A stretch of 40,095 bases of DNA from an uncultured Flavobacteriales bacterium (GTDB lineage Bacteria > Bacteroidota > Bacteroidia > Flavobacteriales_G > Salibacteraceae): NCBI GenBank assembly GCA_937121175.1, contig CAKZKD010000022.1:1-40095 (forward strand), read 5' to 3'. Within the stretch, counting starts at the first letter, position 1, and each line of letters opens with the position of its first letter. Below are positions 14,591 to 23,972 of the stretch, piece by piece. The notes beneath the pieces are model-generated. The model was not told the DNA's origin. It saw nothing but the letters and a program-made list of their open reading frames with translations, and ran no database searches. Made by a program: the position numbers and the translations under genes.

Positions 14591-16672
14591 ATGAAAAACA
14601 AATATCTATCAATTTTATTCTCGTTCCTGGCAATAGCTACTGCATTTGCCCAGACAGGCATAGAAAATTATTTGTCTGCACCATTCCCTTCCAACCTTGT
14701 GGGGGCTGAGGATGGTAAAACCATCGCCTGGGTATTCAATGATAAAGGCGAACGGAACATCTTTTATGCAGCCGCCCCATCATTTGCTGCCAAAAAAGTG
14801 ACTACTTATCAGGGAGATGAAGGCATTGTCATTAACAGCCTCCGGTTTACACCTGATGGAAATCAAATTGTTTTTGTGAGAGGAAATACCAATAATCGAA
14901 AGAAAGAAGCTGCTAATCCTGCTCTATTGCCAATGGCTACCGACCGGAACTTATATATAATTGATAAAGACGGCAGCAACCTTCGCAAGATAGGGCCGGG
15001 CACTTATCCCAAAATATCACCCGATGGCAAAACGTTGGCTTATTTGAAAAACAAACAAATTTGGACAGCAACACTCTCTGATACTATTCAGAAGCCTCAA
15101 AAATTATTTCAATCCAGAGGAAGCCAGTCACAAATACGTTGGTCTCCAGATGGAAGCAAAATAGCCTTTACCAGCAGGCGAGGCGATCATTCATTTATCG
15201 GTATTTATGATTTTACCAGCAATCAATTCAAATTTATTGATCCATCCATTGACTTGGATGACCATCCGGTATGGAGTCCCAACGGACAACAATTAGCTTT
15301 TAGGAGAAGACCGGCCGTAAAAAACAGCCTGCCTTTCACACCCAAAAGGGAAGGTTTTCCGTGGTCGATACGATTGTACAATGTAAAAACAAACACTACC
15401 AAAGAAATATGGAAAGCAGATAAAGGGATGGGTAGTGTCGCAACCAACGAAATCCCTGTAGTAGATAATCAACTGCTTTGGACGGCAGGCAATCAACTTA
15501 TTTTTCCCTGGGAAAAAACAGGCTGGCAGCAATTGTATTTGCTCAACCCGGTATCGGGCAAGGTAACGCACCTTACGCCCGGCAAAGGCGAAGTGGAGAA
15601 TGTATCGATCAGTAAGGATTTGCAAACCGTGTATTATACCACCAATATCGGTGATATAAACAGGAGGCATATCTGGAAAGTGGATGTTAAAACCGGAAAA
15701 ACAGTTCAAATTTCGAAAACGAAAAATATAGAATGGTCTCCTGTCCCTCTTGAAAACGGACTGGCTATTTTAAACGCCTCGGCACAAAAGCCGGCATGGC
15801 CTGCCTTGTTGTCTGAAAAGGGAAAAATTACCGAGATAGCTTCAGAATTTTTTCCTTCAACATTCCCACAATCGGCTATGGTAACTCCACAGTCCATTAT
15901 GATTACCGCTACTGATGGAATGCAGGCACCGGCACAAATTTTCTTACCTCCCAATCATAAAAAAGGTCAAAAACATCCAGCATTGATTTTTACACATGGA
16001 GGTTCGAGAAGACAAATGTTGTTAGGCTTTCATTACAGCTCGTATTATTCCAACGCCTATGCGTTGAACCAATATTTTGCCTCAAAGGGCTACGTAGTAC
16101 TTTCGTTAAATTACAGAAGTGGCATTGGCTATGGTATGGAATTCAGGGAAGCACTAAATTATGGAGCACAGGGAGCCAGCGAGTATTTTGATTTAGCAGG
16201 AGCCGGCATATACCTGAAAAACAGGGATGATGTCGATGCAAAAAAGATTGCGCTTTGGGGCGGTAGTTATGGCGGTTATTTAACAGCGCATGGGCTGGCG
16301 AGGGCCTCCGATTTGTTTGCCTGTGGGGTGGATATTCACGGAGTGCATGATTGGAATGAAGCCATTCGCAATTTTGTGAGTTCCTATTCGCCAGAGAAGT
16401 TAGAAGCCTTTGCAAAACTCGCTTTTCAATCTTCCCCAGAATACTATATAGACGGATGGAAATCGCCAGTATTATTCATCCATGGTGATGACGATCGAAA
16501 TGTGAATTTCACCGAAACGGTAAGACTGGCAGAATTGCTTAGAGAACGAAATGTGCCTTTTGAGCAACTGGTTTTCCCTGATGAGGTGCACAGCTTTTTG
16601 CTACATCGGCACTGGATACAAGCCTATGAAGCAGCTTTTGAGTTCATCAACCGACAATTCAATAAAAAATAA
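14591..16672 (+). CDS. S9 family prolyl-oligopeptidase-like peptidase, exported
   Basis: A 693-residue protein with signal peptide MKNKYLSILFSFLAIATAFA. An N-terminal beta-propeller (about 30-420) contains TolB-like repeats such as WSPDGSKIAFTSR and WSPNGQQLAFRR. The C-terminal alpha/beta-hydrolase domain has the nucleophile elbow GGSYGG, the acid in HGDDDRNV and the His in DEVHSF. S9 enzymes release dipeptides or cleave short oligopeptides, the propeller limiting substrate size. The second half is visibly richer in G+C than the first, suggesting mosaic descent. It lies 19 bp after the D-aminoacylase gene and 9 bp before the acylase-like gene. Acylaminoacyl-peptidase activity is an alternative within the family. 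Confidence 0.88.
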   Translation: MKNKYLSILFSFLAIATAFAQTGIENYLSAPFPSNLVGAEDGKTIAWVFNDKGERNIFYAAAPSFAAKKVTTYQGDEGIVINSLRFTPDGNQIVFVRGNTNNRKKEAANPALLPMATDRNLYIIDKDGSNLRKIGPGTYPKISPDGKTLAYLKNKQIWTATLSDTIQKPQKLFQSRGSQSQIRWSPDGSKIAFTSRRGDHSFIGIYDFTSNQFKFIDPSIDLDDHPVWSPNGQQLAFRRRPAVKNSLPFTPKREGFPWSIRLYNVKTNTTKEIWKADKGMGSVATNEIPVVDNQLLWTAGNQLIFPWEKTGWQQLYLLNPVSGKVTHLTPGKGEVENVSISKDLQTVYYTTNIGDINRRHIWKVDVKTGKTVQISKTKNIEWSPVPLENGLAILNASAQKPAWPALLSEKGKITEIASEFFPSTFPQSAMVTPQSIMITATDGMQAPAQIFLPPNHKKGQKHPALIFTHGGSRRQMLLGFHYSSYYSNAYALNQYFASKGYVVLSLNYRSGIGYGMEFREALNYGAQGASEYFDLAGAGIYLKNRDDVDAKKIALWGGSYGGYLTAHGLARASDLFACGVDIHGVHDWNEAIRNFVSSYSPEKLEAFAKLAFQSSPEYYIDGWKSPVLFIHGDDDRNVNFTETVRLAELLRERNVPFEQLVFPDEVHSFLLHRHWIQAYEAAFEFINRQFNKK

Positions 16673-16681
16673 CCATTCACT

Positions 16682-18529
16682 ATGAATCATTTTCTGATAA
16701 ATACATCAAAAGGACTGCTATTGTGCCTCTTTTTTTCATTGATAGCACATACAGTTGCCCAAGCCCAATCCTATAAACTATACACCAAAACCGCTACCAT
16801 GGTTCCTATGCGAGATGGAATAAAACTCTATACCACCATCTATACTCCCATTGGAGCAAAAGAAAAATTGCCTATTCTTATAAAACGCACACCCTATGGT
16901 GCCAAGGAAAGAGATACAGTAGATATGACAGCCATTCCCTATGAAAGTGCGTTGGCAAAAGATGGCTATATTTTTGTGTATCAAGATATACGGGGAAAAT
17001 TTAAGAGTGAAGGGAAAATGGAAATGAATAAACCCCTTTACCACCTTACCAATCCAAACGCAACCGATGAAAGCACCGATTGTCACGATACGGTAGATTG
17101 GTTGGTAAAAAACGTGGAGAATAATAATGGTAAAGCTGGGATTCGCGGTATTTCGTACCCTGGGTGGACTGCCTTGGTAGCGGTAGTTGACCCACATCCG
17201 GCACTAAAAGCTTCATCGGAGCAGGCCTCTCCAGCCGATATGTACCTTGGAGATGATTTTCATCATAATGGAGCTTTTAGACTAAGTTATGGGTTGGAGT
17301 ACGCTTATCTCTTTGAAAATGACCCTACCAAAAACAGTAGCTTCCCTTTTCCACAATTCGATTTATATGATTGGTATTTGAATCTTGGTCCATTAAAGAA
17401 TGTAAATGAAAAATATTTACATGGTCGTTTACCCACTTGGGAACGCTTCATCAACCACCCTGATTATGATGCCCTTTGGAAAGAGCAGTCTGCCTTTACT
17501 TATATGAGTGAACCCGAAATTCCTATTTTGCATGTTGGTGGTTATTATGACCAAGAAGATTTGAATGGACCACAGGCTTTGTACCTTCATATGGAGAAAA
17601 AAGATAAATCCAATCGCAACTATCTACTCATGGGGCCTTGGAATCATGGAGGTTGGGGTCGAATGGATGGTGATAGTCTGGGCAGGATTAATTTTGGCAG
17701 CAAGACGGCCGTTCACTTTCGAGAAAAGGAAAAGCAATGGTTTGACTTCTGGCTAAAAGATGAAGGTGATGGAAATTTTGAAGAAGCCCATTTTTTTCAA
17801 ACAGGATCTAACCAATGGAAAAGTTATGACAGTTGGCCACCAAAAGACATTGAAATAAAAAAATTATATATTGGACCTAACAATACCAACTCATTTTTAA
17901 AACCAAAAGTAGCTGAAGGTTTTACAAGTTATACCAGCGATCCTGCAAGACCTGTACCGTATCGTACATTGCCCATAGAAGCCACTTATGGTAAAGGGAG
18001 TCGCTGGAGAAGCTGGCAGGTAGAAGACCAGCGTTTTGTTTATACCCGTCCCGATGTAGTTAGCTTTACAGGAGAGGTCTTGACCGAAGATGTAACAGTA
18101 ACTGGCAACATCATTACCCGATTGTTTGCTAGTACCTCTGGCACTGATTCAGACTGGGTGGTAAAGCTAATTGATGTGTACCCTAATTTTGATGAAGAAA
18201 ATATCTTGATGAGCAATTACCAGTTTCCTGTGGCTATGGAAGTATTTAGGGGGCGCTACAGAGAAAGTTTTGAAAAACCAAAAGCGTTGACGCCTAACAA
18301 ACCTGAAGAATATGTAATAGATTTACATAATATAGACCACACCTTTAAAAAAGGCCATCGTATTATGATTCAGGTACAAAGCTCATGGTTTCCAGTAATA
18401 GATCGTAATCCTCAAAAATTTGTGCCGAGTATTTTTGAAGCTACTGAAGAAGATTTTATAAAGGCAGAGCAACGAATCTATTTCTCTGCCAAGTACCCAA
18501 CGCATATTGAATTGCCAGTAAAGAAATAA
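16682..18529 (+). CDS. CocE/NonD family hydrolase (alpha-amino-ester hydrolase / glutaryl-7-ACA acylase-like), exported
   Basis: A 615-residue protein with a signal peptide ending near TVAQAQ. The alpha/beta-hydrolase core begins KRTPYGAK and YIFVYQDIRGKFKSEG. The nucleophile motif is GISYPGW (Ser158), the acid lies in HVGGYYDQED and the His in MGPWNHGGW. The C-terminal third is the jelly-roll PepX_C domain. The GISYPGW form and order match alpha-amino-acid ester hydrolases, which cleave or transfer alpha-amino acyl groups including those of beta-lactam antibiotics such as ampicillin (family knowledge). In this cluster it may remove N-terminal acyl or aminoacyl groups. The in vivo substrate of the family is unknown. 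Confidence 0.87.
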   Translation: MNHFLINTSKGLLLCLFFSLIAHTVAQAQSYKLYTKTATMVPMRDGIKLYTTIYTPIGAKEKLPILIKRTPYGAKERDTVDMTAIPYESALAKDGYIFVYQDIRGKFKSEGKMEMNKPLYHLTNPNATDESTDCHDTVDWLVKNVENNNGKAGIRGISYPGWTALVAVVDPHPALKASSEQASPADMYLGDDFHHNGAFRLSYGLEYAYLFENDPTKNSSFPFPQFDLYDWYLNLGPLKNVNEKYLHGRLPTWERFINHPDYDALWKEQSAFTYMSEPEIPILHVGGYYDQEDLNGPQALYLHMEKKDKSNRNYLLMGPWNHGGWGRMDGDSLGRINFGSKTAVHFREKEKQWFDFWLKDEGDGNFEEAHFFQTGSNQWKSYDSWPPKDIEIKKLYIGPNNTNSFLKPKVAEGFTSYTSDPARPVPYRTLPIEATYGKGSRWRSWQVEDQRFVYTRPDVVSFTGEVLTEDVTVTGNIITRLFASTSGTDSDWVVKLIDVYPNFDEENILMSNYQFPVAMEVFRGRYRESFEKPKALTPNKPEEYVIDLHNIDHTFKKGHRIMIQVQSSWFPVIDRNPQKFVPSIFEATEEDFIKAEQRIYFSAKYPTHIELPVKK

Positions 18530-18576
18530 AACTGAATTTTAAAAAGTTTAAATACCATCAATAATTAAGTAACACC

Positions 18577-19884
18577 ATGAAAACATTCAAGACACTTAAA
18601 ATCTTACTGCTCCTTTTAGTATGCCAACCAATCGTTGCACAAAAACTCACTAAAATAGAGAAGCGTATTGTAAATTACGTAAAAGCCAACAACGATGACG
18701 CCATTGCACTTTTAGAAAAGCAAGTGAACATGAACAGCGGCTCCCTTAATATTGAAGGCGTAAACAAAGTTGGGCGCGAGTTTGCAAAAGAGTTTGAAGC
18801 CATTGGTTTTACCGCCACTTTCAAACAACTACCTGCAGAAGTTAAAAGAGGCGACCATTTATTTTGTGAGTTAAATACAGGAAATGTTAATGGGAAAAAG
18901 ATATTGCTAATAGGACATTTAGATACTGTCTTTGAAGAGGACAGTCCATTTCAAACATTCACAAGAGAAGGAAATATGGTGTATGGTCCGGGTGTGGATG
19001 ACATGAAGGGAGGTAATATCATTATCCTTTATGCCCTAAAGGCATTACAGCAAGCAGGAGCATTGAAAAATACTCAAATAATTGCCGCATTTACAAGCGA
19101 TGAAGAAAAAGCAGGAAATCCCATAAGTATTAGTCGAAAAGACTTGATTGATGCCGCCAAGCGAAGCGACATCGCCTTAGGCTTTGAAAGTGCCACAGGA
19201 TTTAATTATGCAACGGTTGCAAGACGAAGCTCAGGCAGTTGGTTGTTAGAAACTACTGGTAAAAGAGCCCATTCTTCAGGTGTTTTTTCAAAAGGTACCG
19301 GAGCAGGTGCCATATTTGAGATGGCTCGAATTTTAAACGCATTCTACAACGAGTTACCAGAGCAAAACTTAACCTTTAACCCTGCAACGGTTGTTGGAGG
19401 TACCACAGTAAATTACAATGCTTCACAAGGTAAGGGTGATACCTTTGGAAAAACAAACATTGTAGCACAAAAGGCCATTGTTAGTGGAGACATAAGATGT
19501 CTTACAGAAGAACAAATACAAGCTACCATGGATAAAATGAATGAGATTGTATCAAAACACCTTCCAAAGACAGGAGCCACCATTACCTTCAAATTGTCAT
19601 ACCCTCCTATGAAACCCACTCCAGGAAATTATGAAGTCTTAAAAGTATTGGATAAGGTAAGTCAAGATTTAGGTCATGGTGAAGTAAAGGCATTTGACCC
19701 TGCAAAGAGAGGAGCAGGTGATATTTCGTTTGTAGCCAACTATGTTGATGGCTTAGATGGCTTAGGTACTATGGGTGGTGGCTCGCATACGCCCAATGAA
19801 CGTATGGATTTAACACGCTTTAACGAGCTTACACAAAGAGCCGCATTATTAATTTATAGATTAATAAACACTAAACAGAAATAA
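18577..19884 (+). CDS. M20 family metallopeptidase (glutamate carboxypeptidase-like), exported
   Basis: A 435-residue zinc peptidase with a signal peptide ending near QPIVAQK. The metal and catalytic motifs are LIGHLDTV (His114, Asp116), GPGVDDMKGG (bridging Asp142), TSDEEKAGN with the Glu-Glu pair, and the distal His in GGGSHTPNE. A dimerisation domain lies between about residues 215 and 330. The closest known type is carboxypeptidase G2, which removes C-terminal glutamate from folates and acyl-glutamates; related M20 enzymes deacylate N-acyl amino acids. Glutamate release would link to the DgcN/DgcA pair. The order in the operon and the 7-bp gap to the next gene support co-transcription. 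Confidence 0.88.
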   Translation: MKTFKTLKILLLLLVCQPIVAQKLTKIEKRIVNYVKANNDDAIALLEKQVNMNSGSLNIEGVNKVGREFAKEFEAIGFTATFKQLPAEVKRGDHLFCELNTGNVNGKKILLIGHLDTVFEEDSPFQTFTREGNMVYGPGVDDMKGGNIIILYALKALQQAGALKNTQIIAAFTSDEEKAGNPISISRKDLIDAAKRSDIALGFESATGFNYATVARRSSGSWLLETTGKRAHSSGVFSKGTGAGAIFEMARILNAFYNELPEQNLTFNPATVVGGTTVNYNASQGKGDTFGKTNIVAQKAIVSGDIRCLTEEQIQATMDKMNEIVSKHLPKTGATITFKLSYPPMKPTPGNYEVLKVLDKVSQDLGHGEVKAFDPAKRGAGDISFVANYVDGLDGLGTMGGGSHTPNERMDLTRFNELTQRAALLIYRLINTKQK

Positions 19885-19891
19885 AGCAATT

Positions 19892-20965
19892 ATGAAACTA
19901 AAAACCATCTTAATAATCGCATCCTTCTTTGTGTCCAATACACTTTTTGGGCAAACATTTCCAGATGCAACATGGGAATACAATATTGATAAAACCAATG
20001 AAAATTGGGATTATAAAAGCTTAAAGACCTTTAGAAAGTATATTATAGATAGTACTCACATAACAGGAATGATGATTGTCCACAAAGGCAAAATCATTTT
20101 TGAATATGGCGATGTGGAAGAGAACAGTTATATCGCTTCTTGCCGAAAAAGTGTGCTTTCTATGATTTATGGTAAGTATGTAGAAGATAAAACTATCGAT
20201 TTAAACAAAACCATCAAACAGCTAGGCATTGATGATGTAGATGGCATTTTGCCAGAGGAAGAAAAGGCAACTGTCCAAGAGATTATTTCTGCCAGATCCG
20301 GTGTCTATCATAAGGAGGGGTATCCAGGTGGTATGCAGCAATATGCTCCCAAAAGAGGCAGTGTAAAACATGGCAGTTACTGGCTGTATAGCAACTGGGA
20401 CTTCAACGTGGCAGGCTATATTTTTGAGCAAGAGACCGGGAAGAACATCTATGACGAAGTAGAGGCACAACTCGCAAAGCCCCTGAACATGCAGGACTGG
20501 GATCGAAGCCTTCAGCAAAAGGAAGGAGACACCACCATCTCAAAATACCTCGCCTACCCCATGTGGTTCTCCACAAGAGACATGGCACGGATAGGATTAT
20601 TGATGCTCAACAAGGGAAATTGGAATGGCACCCAACTCATCTCCGAAAGCTGGGTGGATGAGATGTTAAAGGAGCGCACCAATTACAAAGAACTGAACAC
20701 CAATGTTCCCGTTTTTAGGAACTCTGGGGTTGATTTTGGCTATGGTTATATGTGGTGGCTCATCCAAAATGTGAAAGACAAGCGTTTTGAAAGGGCTTAT
20801 TCAGCAAAAGGTGCTATGGGACAAAACATATCGGTCTTTCCAGCCATGGATGCGGTTTTGGTCTTTAAGACAAAAGCAGCGTATCGAAGAAGAAATTCAG
20901 GCAAGGTGCGCCTGGACATCCTAAAAAAAGTGCCCACATTCTATACAGGAACAGTCAATAATTAA
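19892..20965 (+). CDS. S12 serine hydrolase, exported (class C beta-lactamase-related)
   Basis: A 357-residue S12 enzyme with a signal peptide ending near NTLFGQ. Motifs: S-C-R-K (Ser83-Lys86), Y-S-N in LYSNWDFN, and K-G-A in SAKGAMGQN in place of the H-x-G seen in its neighbours. This places it closer to the 6-aminohexanoate-dimer hydrolase (NylB)/class C branch (inference). It has no extra C-terminal domain. The DNA changes from A+T-rich to clearly more G+C-rich at about 20.3-20.4 kb inside the gene, pointing to recombination between related genes. Likely role: hydrolysis of a D-residue-containing amide or ester. Confidence 0.83.
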   Translation: MKLKTILIIASFFVSNTLFGQTFPDATWEYNIDKTNENWDYKSLKTFRKYIIDSTHITGMMIVHKGKIIFEYGDVEENSYIASCRKSVLSMIYGKYVEDKTIDLNKTIKQLGIDDVDGILPEEEKATVQEIISARSGVYHKEGYPGGMQQYAPKRGSVKHGSYWLYSNWDFNVAGYIFEQETGKNIYDEVEAQLAKPLNMQDWDRSLQQKEGDTTISKYLAYPMWFSTRDMARIGLLMLNKGNWNGTQLISESWVDEMLKERTNYKELNTNVPVFRNSGVDFGYGYMWWLIQNVKDKRFERAYSAKGAMGQNISVFPAMDAVLVFKTKAAYRRRNSGKVRLDILKKVPTFYTGTVNN

Positions 20966-20969
20966 GCAA

Positions 20970-21026
20970 ATGATGAAGACAAGAATATTTTTAGTTGCAC
21001 TATTCATTGGCTTCGCTCAGTATTAA
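20970..21026 (+). pseudogene. Orphan signal-peptide reading frame (18 aa)
   Basis: An ATG 4 bp after the preceding stop opens a frame MMKTRIFLVALFIGFAQY that ends at TAA. It looks exactly like the start of a secreted-protein gene (basic start, hydrophobic core, A-Q-type end), but nothing follows. It fills the largest gap in the first two-thirds of the operon (119 bp). It is most simply the 5' end of a deleted gene; a leader peptide is possible but less likely. Confidence 0.45.
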
Positions 21027-21084
21027 ATTAGTGAGGCAAAGGCCTCAAAGTATAAACCTCACAACGTGAGTAAAAAATAAACAC

Positions 21085-22689
21085 ATGTATATCAAACAGA
21101 CAACGATGGGCAAACTAAAACTGGCAGTACTCTTTTTTTTACTGTTTACCTGTCTGCCCCACAACACCGTATTAGCGCAACTTTCTTCAAAGGAAGTTGA
21201 CAAACTGGTTAACAATGCCATGCAAAAATTCAACGTGGCAGGGGTGGCCGTTGCCATCGTCAAAGACGGCAAGCCTATCCACGCCAAAGGGTACGGGGTA
21301 AAGTCGGTGGACACAAAAGCAAAGGTAGATGAGCACACCCTCTTTGCCATCGCCTCCAACAGCAAGGCATTTACCACCGCGGCCCTGGCCATCCTCGAAG
21401 ATCGGGGAAAGCTAAAGTGGACAGATAAGGTCGTTGACGTTATCCCCGAATTCAAAATGTACAACGACTACGTGACCCAAAACTTTACTATTGCTGATCT
21501 GCTTACACATAGAAGTGGTTTGGGGCTTGGGGTTGGTGATTTGATGCATTTCCCCGATGGTGCTGACTTTACTATTGACGATATCATTAAAAGCTTTCAA
21601 TACTTTAAGCCACAATCTGCATTCAGAACCAAATGGGATTATGACAACCTGCTGTACATGGTCGCTGGCGAAGTCATCAAAAGAGTCTCTGGCATGGAAT
21701 GGGGAGATTTCGTTACCAACAATATCTTCAAACCGTTGCAAATGAATGAGACGTTCAGTTCGATACACCGGGTAACGAACAGCAACCAACTGGCCGTTCC
21801 GCACAGCAATTCCATCAACAACCAACTGCGCACCATCAATCACTATATGACAGACCCTGAAAAAATGAACGGTGCCGCAGGTGCGATCATTTCCAATGTG
21901 TCCGACCTCAGCAAATGGCTCATCACCAGACTGAACAAGGGGGATTACGGCAAGGATTTAGGACAGTCGCTGTTTTCCTTAAAAAATCACCATAAAATGT
22001 GGCAAATACATACTGTTACCAATGCCCGAAAAAGCCCCAGATACAACTCGCATTTTGCAGGGTATGGACTAGGTTGGTTCTTAACAGATGTTAAAGGTAA
22101 CATGATGGTATCCCATACCGGGGGGCTTCCGGGCATGCTGTCCAAAGTGGTGATGATTCCAGACCTCAACCTGGGCATTGTCGTACTCACCAATACCGAA
22201 AGCGGTGGCGGGCCTGCCTTCAGTGCTATTACCCAGACGATTTTGGATAGCTATTTGGGCTTGGACAAATTCAATTGGGTGGACTACTACTATGAGGCGA
22301 GCCAAAAAAGGGTAGCCTCCTCGGATAAGGTTACTACACAAGTGTGGAAAACGGTAGAAAAGTCCAAATCCGTTAAAATTGATGCCAATCAATACATCGG
22401 AATTTATAAAGACAACTGGTTTGGAAAAGTTGAAGTATTTTTAAACAACGGCAAGCTGTGGTTTAAATCATACCGTTCTCCAAAACTTAACGGTCCCATG
22501 CGTTATTACAAAGGAAATGCCTTTGCCATACGGTGGGAATATCAGGATATGAATGCCGATGCGTTTGCCATTTTTAGCCTTGATGAAGAAGGTAAAGCCC
22601 AAAGTATTAAAATGAAGGGAATTTCACCTGATATTGATTTCAGTTTTGATTTTCATGATCTGGGCCTTAAAAGGGTTGAGCATAAATAA
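21085..22689 (+). CDS. S12 serine hydrolase with C-terminal DUF3471-like domain, exported
   Basis: Numbered from the ATG at 21085 the product has 534 residues; the ATG at 21106 (MGKLKLAVLFFLLF) gives the better signal peptide and is probably the real start. Motifs: S-N-S-K (Ser91-Lys94), Y-D-N in WDYDNLLYMV, and H-T-G in VSHTGGLPG. The C-terminal 120 residues (NQYIGIYKDNWFGKVEV onward) form the small beta domain common behind S12 domains in Bacteroidetes. The first 450 bp are markedly richer in G+C than the rest, with a sharp change near 21480. The likely substrate class is D-peptides or esters; exact specificity is unknown. Confidence 0.85.
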   Translation: MYIKQTTMGKLKLAVLFFLLFTCLPHNTVLAQLSSKEVDKLVNNAMQKFNVAGVAVAIVKDGKPIHAKGYGVKSVDTKAKVDEHTLFAIASNSKAFTTAALAILEDRGKLKWTDKVVDVIPEFKMYNDYVTQNFTIADLLTHRSGLGLGVGDLMHFPDGADFTIDDIIKSFQYFKPQSAFRTKWDYDNLLYMVAGEVIKRVSGMEWGDFVTNNIFKPLQMNETFSSIHRVTNSNQLAVPHSNSINNQLRTINHYMTDPEKMNGAAGAIISNVSDLSKWLITRLNKGDYGKDLGQSLFSLKNHHKMWQIHTVTNARKSPRYNSHFAGYGLGWFLTDVKGNMMVSHTGGLPGMLSKVVMIPDLNLGIVVLTNTESGGGPAFSAITQTILDSYLGLDKFNWVDYYYEASQKRVASSDKVTTQVWKTVEKSKSVKIDANQYIGIYKDNWFGKVEVFLNNGKLWFKSYRSPKLNGPMRYYKGNAFAIRWEYQDMNADAFAIFSLDEEGKAQSIKMKGISPDIDFSFDFHDLGLKRVEHK

Positions 22690-22720
22690 AAAAATTAATG
22701 TCTACTAATTATTTCAAATC

Positions 22721-23950
22721 ATGAAAACCACACGAAAAAATTTTCTCCGTACAAGTGCAGCACTTGCAACGTCTTTAGCTATACCTTCATTTTCATTCGC
22801 CAATCTAGGTTCCAGTAGTAATCTCAAAGTAAACGGCTCATTAAAAAATCGTTTTGATCCCTGGATTGAGGTACTTCCGGAGTCTATAAGATATAATGCC
22901 GGGGTATTGCATAATTTGTCCGGGAAAAAACCGGTGATAGCCGTTATTAAAAACAACGGCTATGGTTTGGGTGATATCAACGCGGCTAAAATTTTGGATG
23001 ATATGCCGGAGATAGCCGGATTTGCCGCGGTAAAAACAGATGTGTGCATTTCTGTAAAAGAAGCAGGAATTAAAAAACCTATACTGCATATGGGAATGGC
23101 TACGGATGCAGACTTTTATGATTTGGCTTCTAATAACGTGCAATTGTCCATTTTTGACAGCAGGATGCGAACGCTTTTGGAATCCATTTCCAAAAGAACA
23201 AAACGACCTGTTGATACACACTTGTACATAGATACGGGGATGAGCCGTATGGGAATTCCATATCACCGTGCCATGCCCTGGATAGAAGACATTGCTAAAA
23301 GCAAAAGCATCAATATTCTGGGCTCCTTCATGGGCTTCACAGAAGACCCTGAATTTGATAAAGAGCAATTAAAACGTCTTCAAAACTTAAATGCTAAAGC
23401 TGCTTCAAAAAAAATAAATATGGGAAGATTACATGCTGCCTCATCTAATGCTGTTTATCATTTTCCAGAAGCTTCACTTGATATGATTCGCCCAGGAATT
23501 TCACTTTATGGAGCGTATCCTACCTATCCGAAAAAAGAAGAAAAGATAGCTCCATTAAAAGTGGGGTATCGACTCAATGCTCGGGTGGTAAGAGTTGAAC
23601 AACTGCGAACCGGAGATAGCGTAAGCTATGGAGGCAGTTACGTAGCTAAGTCGCCCGTTTGGATTGCGGCCTTGCCTATTGGCCATGCAGACGGTTATTT
23701 GCGAAAAGCCACCAAAGGAGCTAAAGTTTTAGTGAATGGTAACTTATATCCTGTTATTGGTTATGTAAGTGCCAGTCACACCATTATTGAACTTGGAAAT
23801 GAACCTAAAGTAAAAGTAGGAGATTTGGCAACCTTGGTAGGACCAGATCATCCGGAAATTCATCCAAGTCACCTTTCAACGATTACAGGTACTTCTGTAT
23901 ATGATATACTGATGCACATGAGTGCTCGATTACCTAAAATAGTTCTTTAA
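22721..23950 (+). CDS. alr: Tat-type exported alanine racemase / broad-specificity amino-acid racemase
   Basis: A 409-residue fold-type III PLP racemase. The barrel begins with PVIAVIKNNGYGLG, where Lys77 is the expected PLP lysine. HLYIDTGMSRMGI, RPGISLYGAYP and SVSYGGSYV (the opposite catalytic Tyr) follow, then the C-terminal beta domain. Unlike housekeeping Alr it starts MKTTRKNFLRTSAALATSLA and ends near FSFA. This is a twin-arginine-like signal (R-K-x-F-L), suitable for exporting a folded PLP enzyme. Exported racemases of this fold (the Bsr type) act on several amino acids. Here it would interconvert D- and L-residues freed outside the cytoplasm. A decayed copy of its 3' end lies at 26096-26186. 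Confidence 0.85.
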   Translation: MKTTRKNFLRTSAALATSLAIPSFSFANLGSSSNLKVNGSLKNRFDPWIEVLPESIRYNAGVLHNLSGKKPVIAVIKNNGYGLGDINAAKILDDMPEIAGFAAVKTDVCISVKEAGIKKPILHMGMATDADFYDLASNNVQLSIFDSRMRTLLESISKRTKRPVDTHLYIDTGMSRMGIPYHRAMPWIEDIAKSKSINILGSFMGFTEDPEFDKEQLKRLQNLNAKAASKKINMGRLHAASSNAVYHFPEASLDMIRPGISLYGAYPTYPKKEEKIAPLKVGYRLNARVVRVEQLRTGDSVSYGGSYVAKSPVWIAALPIGHADGYLRKATKGAKVLVNGNLYPVIGYVSASHTIIELGNEPKVKVGDLATLVGPDHPEIHPSHLSTITGTSVYDILMHMSARLPKIVL

Positions 23951-23972
23951 ATATAATCAAGATATATAAGCC

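Noticed and set aside
15293-15709. 138-codon antisense frame inside the S9 peptidase gene
   Set aside because: Cysteine- and phenylalanine-rich antisense shadow of a well-supported gene.
21412-21843. 143-codon antisense frame inside an S12 gene
   Set aside because: Shadow frame over catalytic-domain coding sequence, with no domain or start signal.
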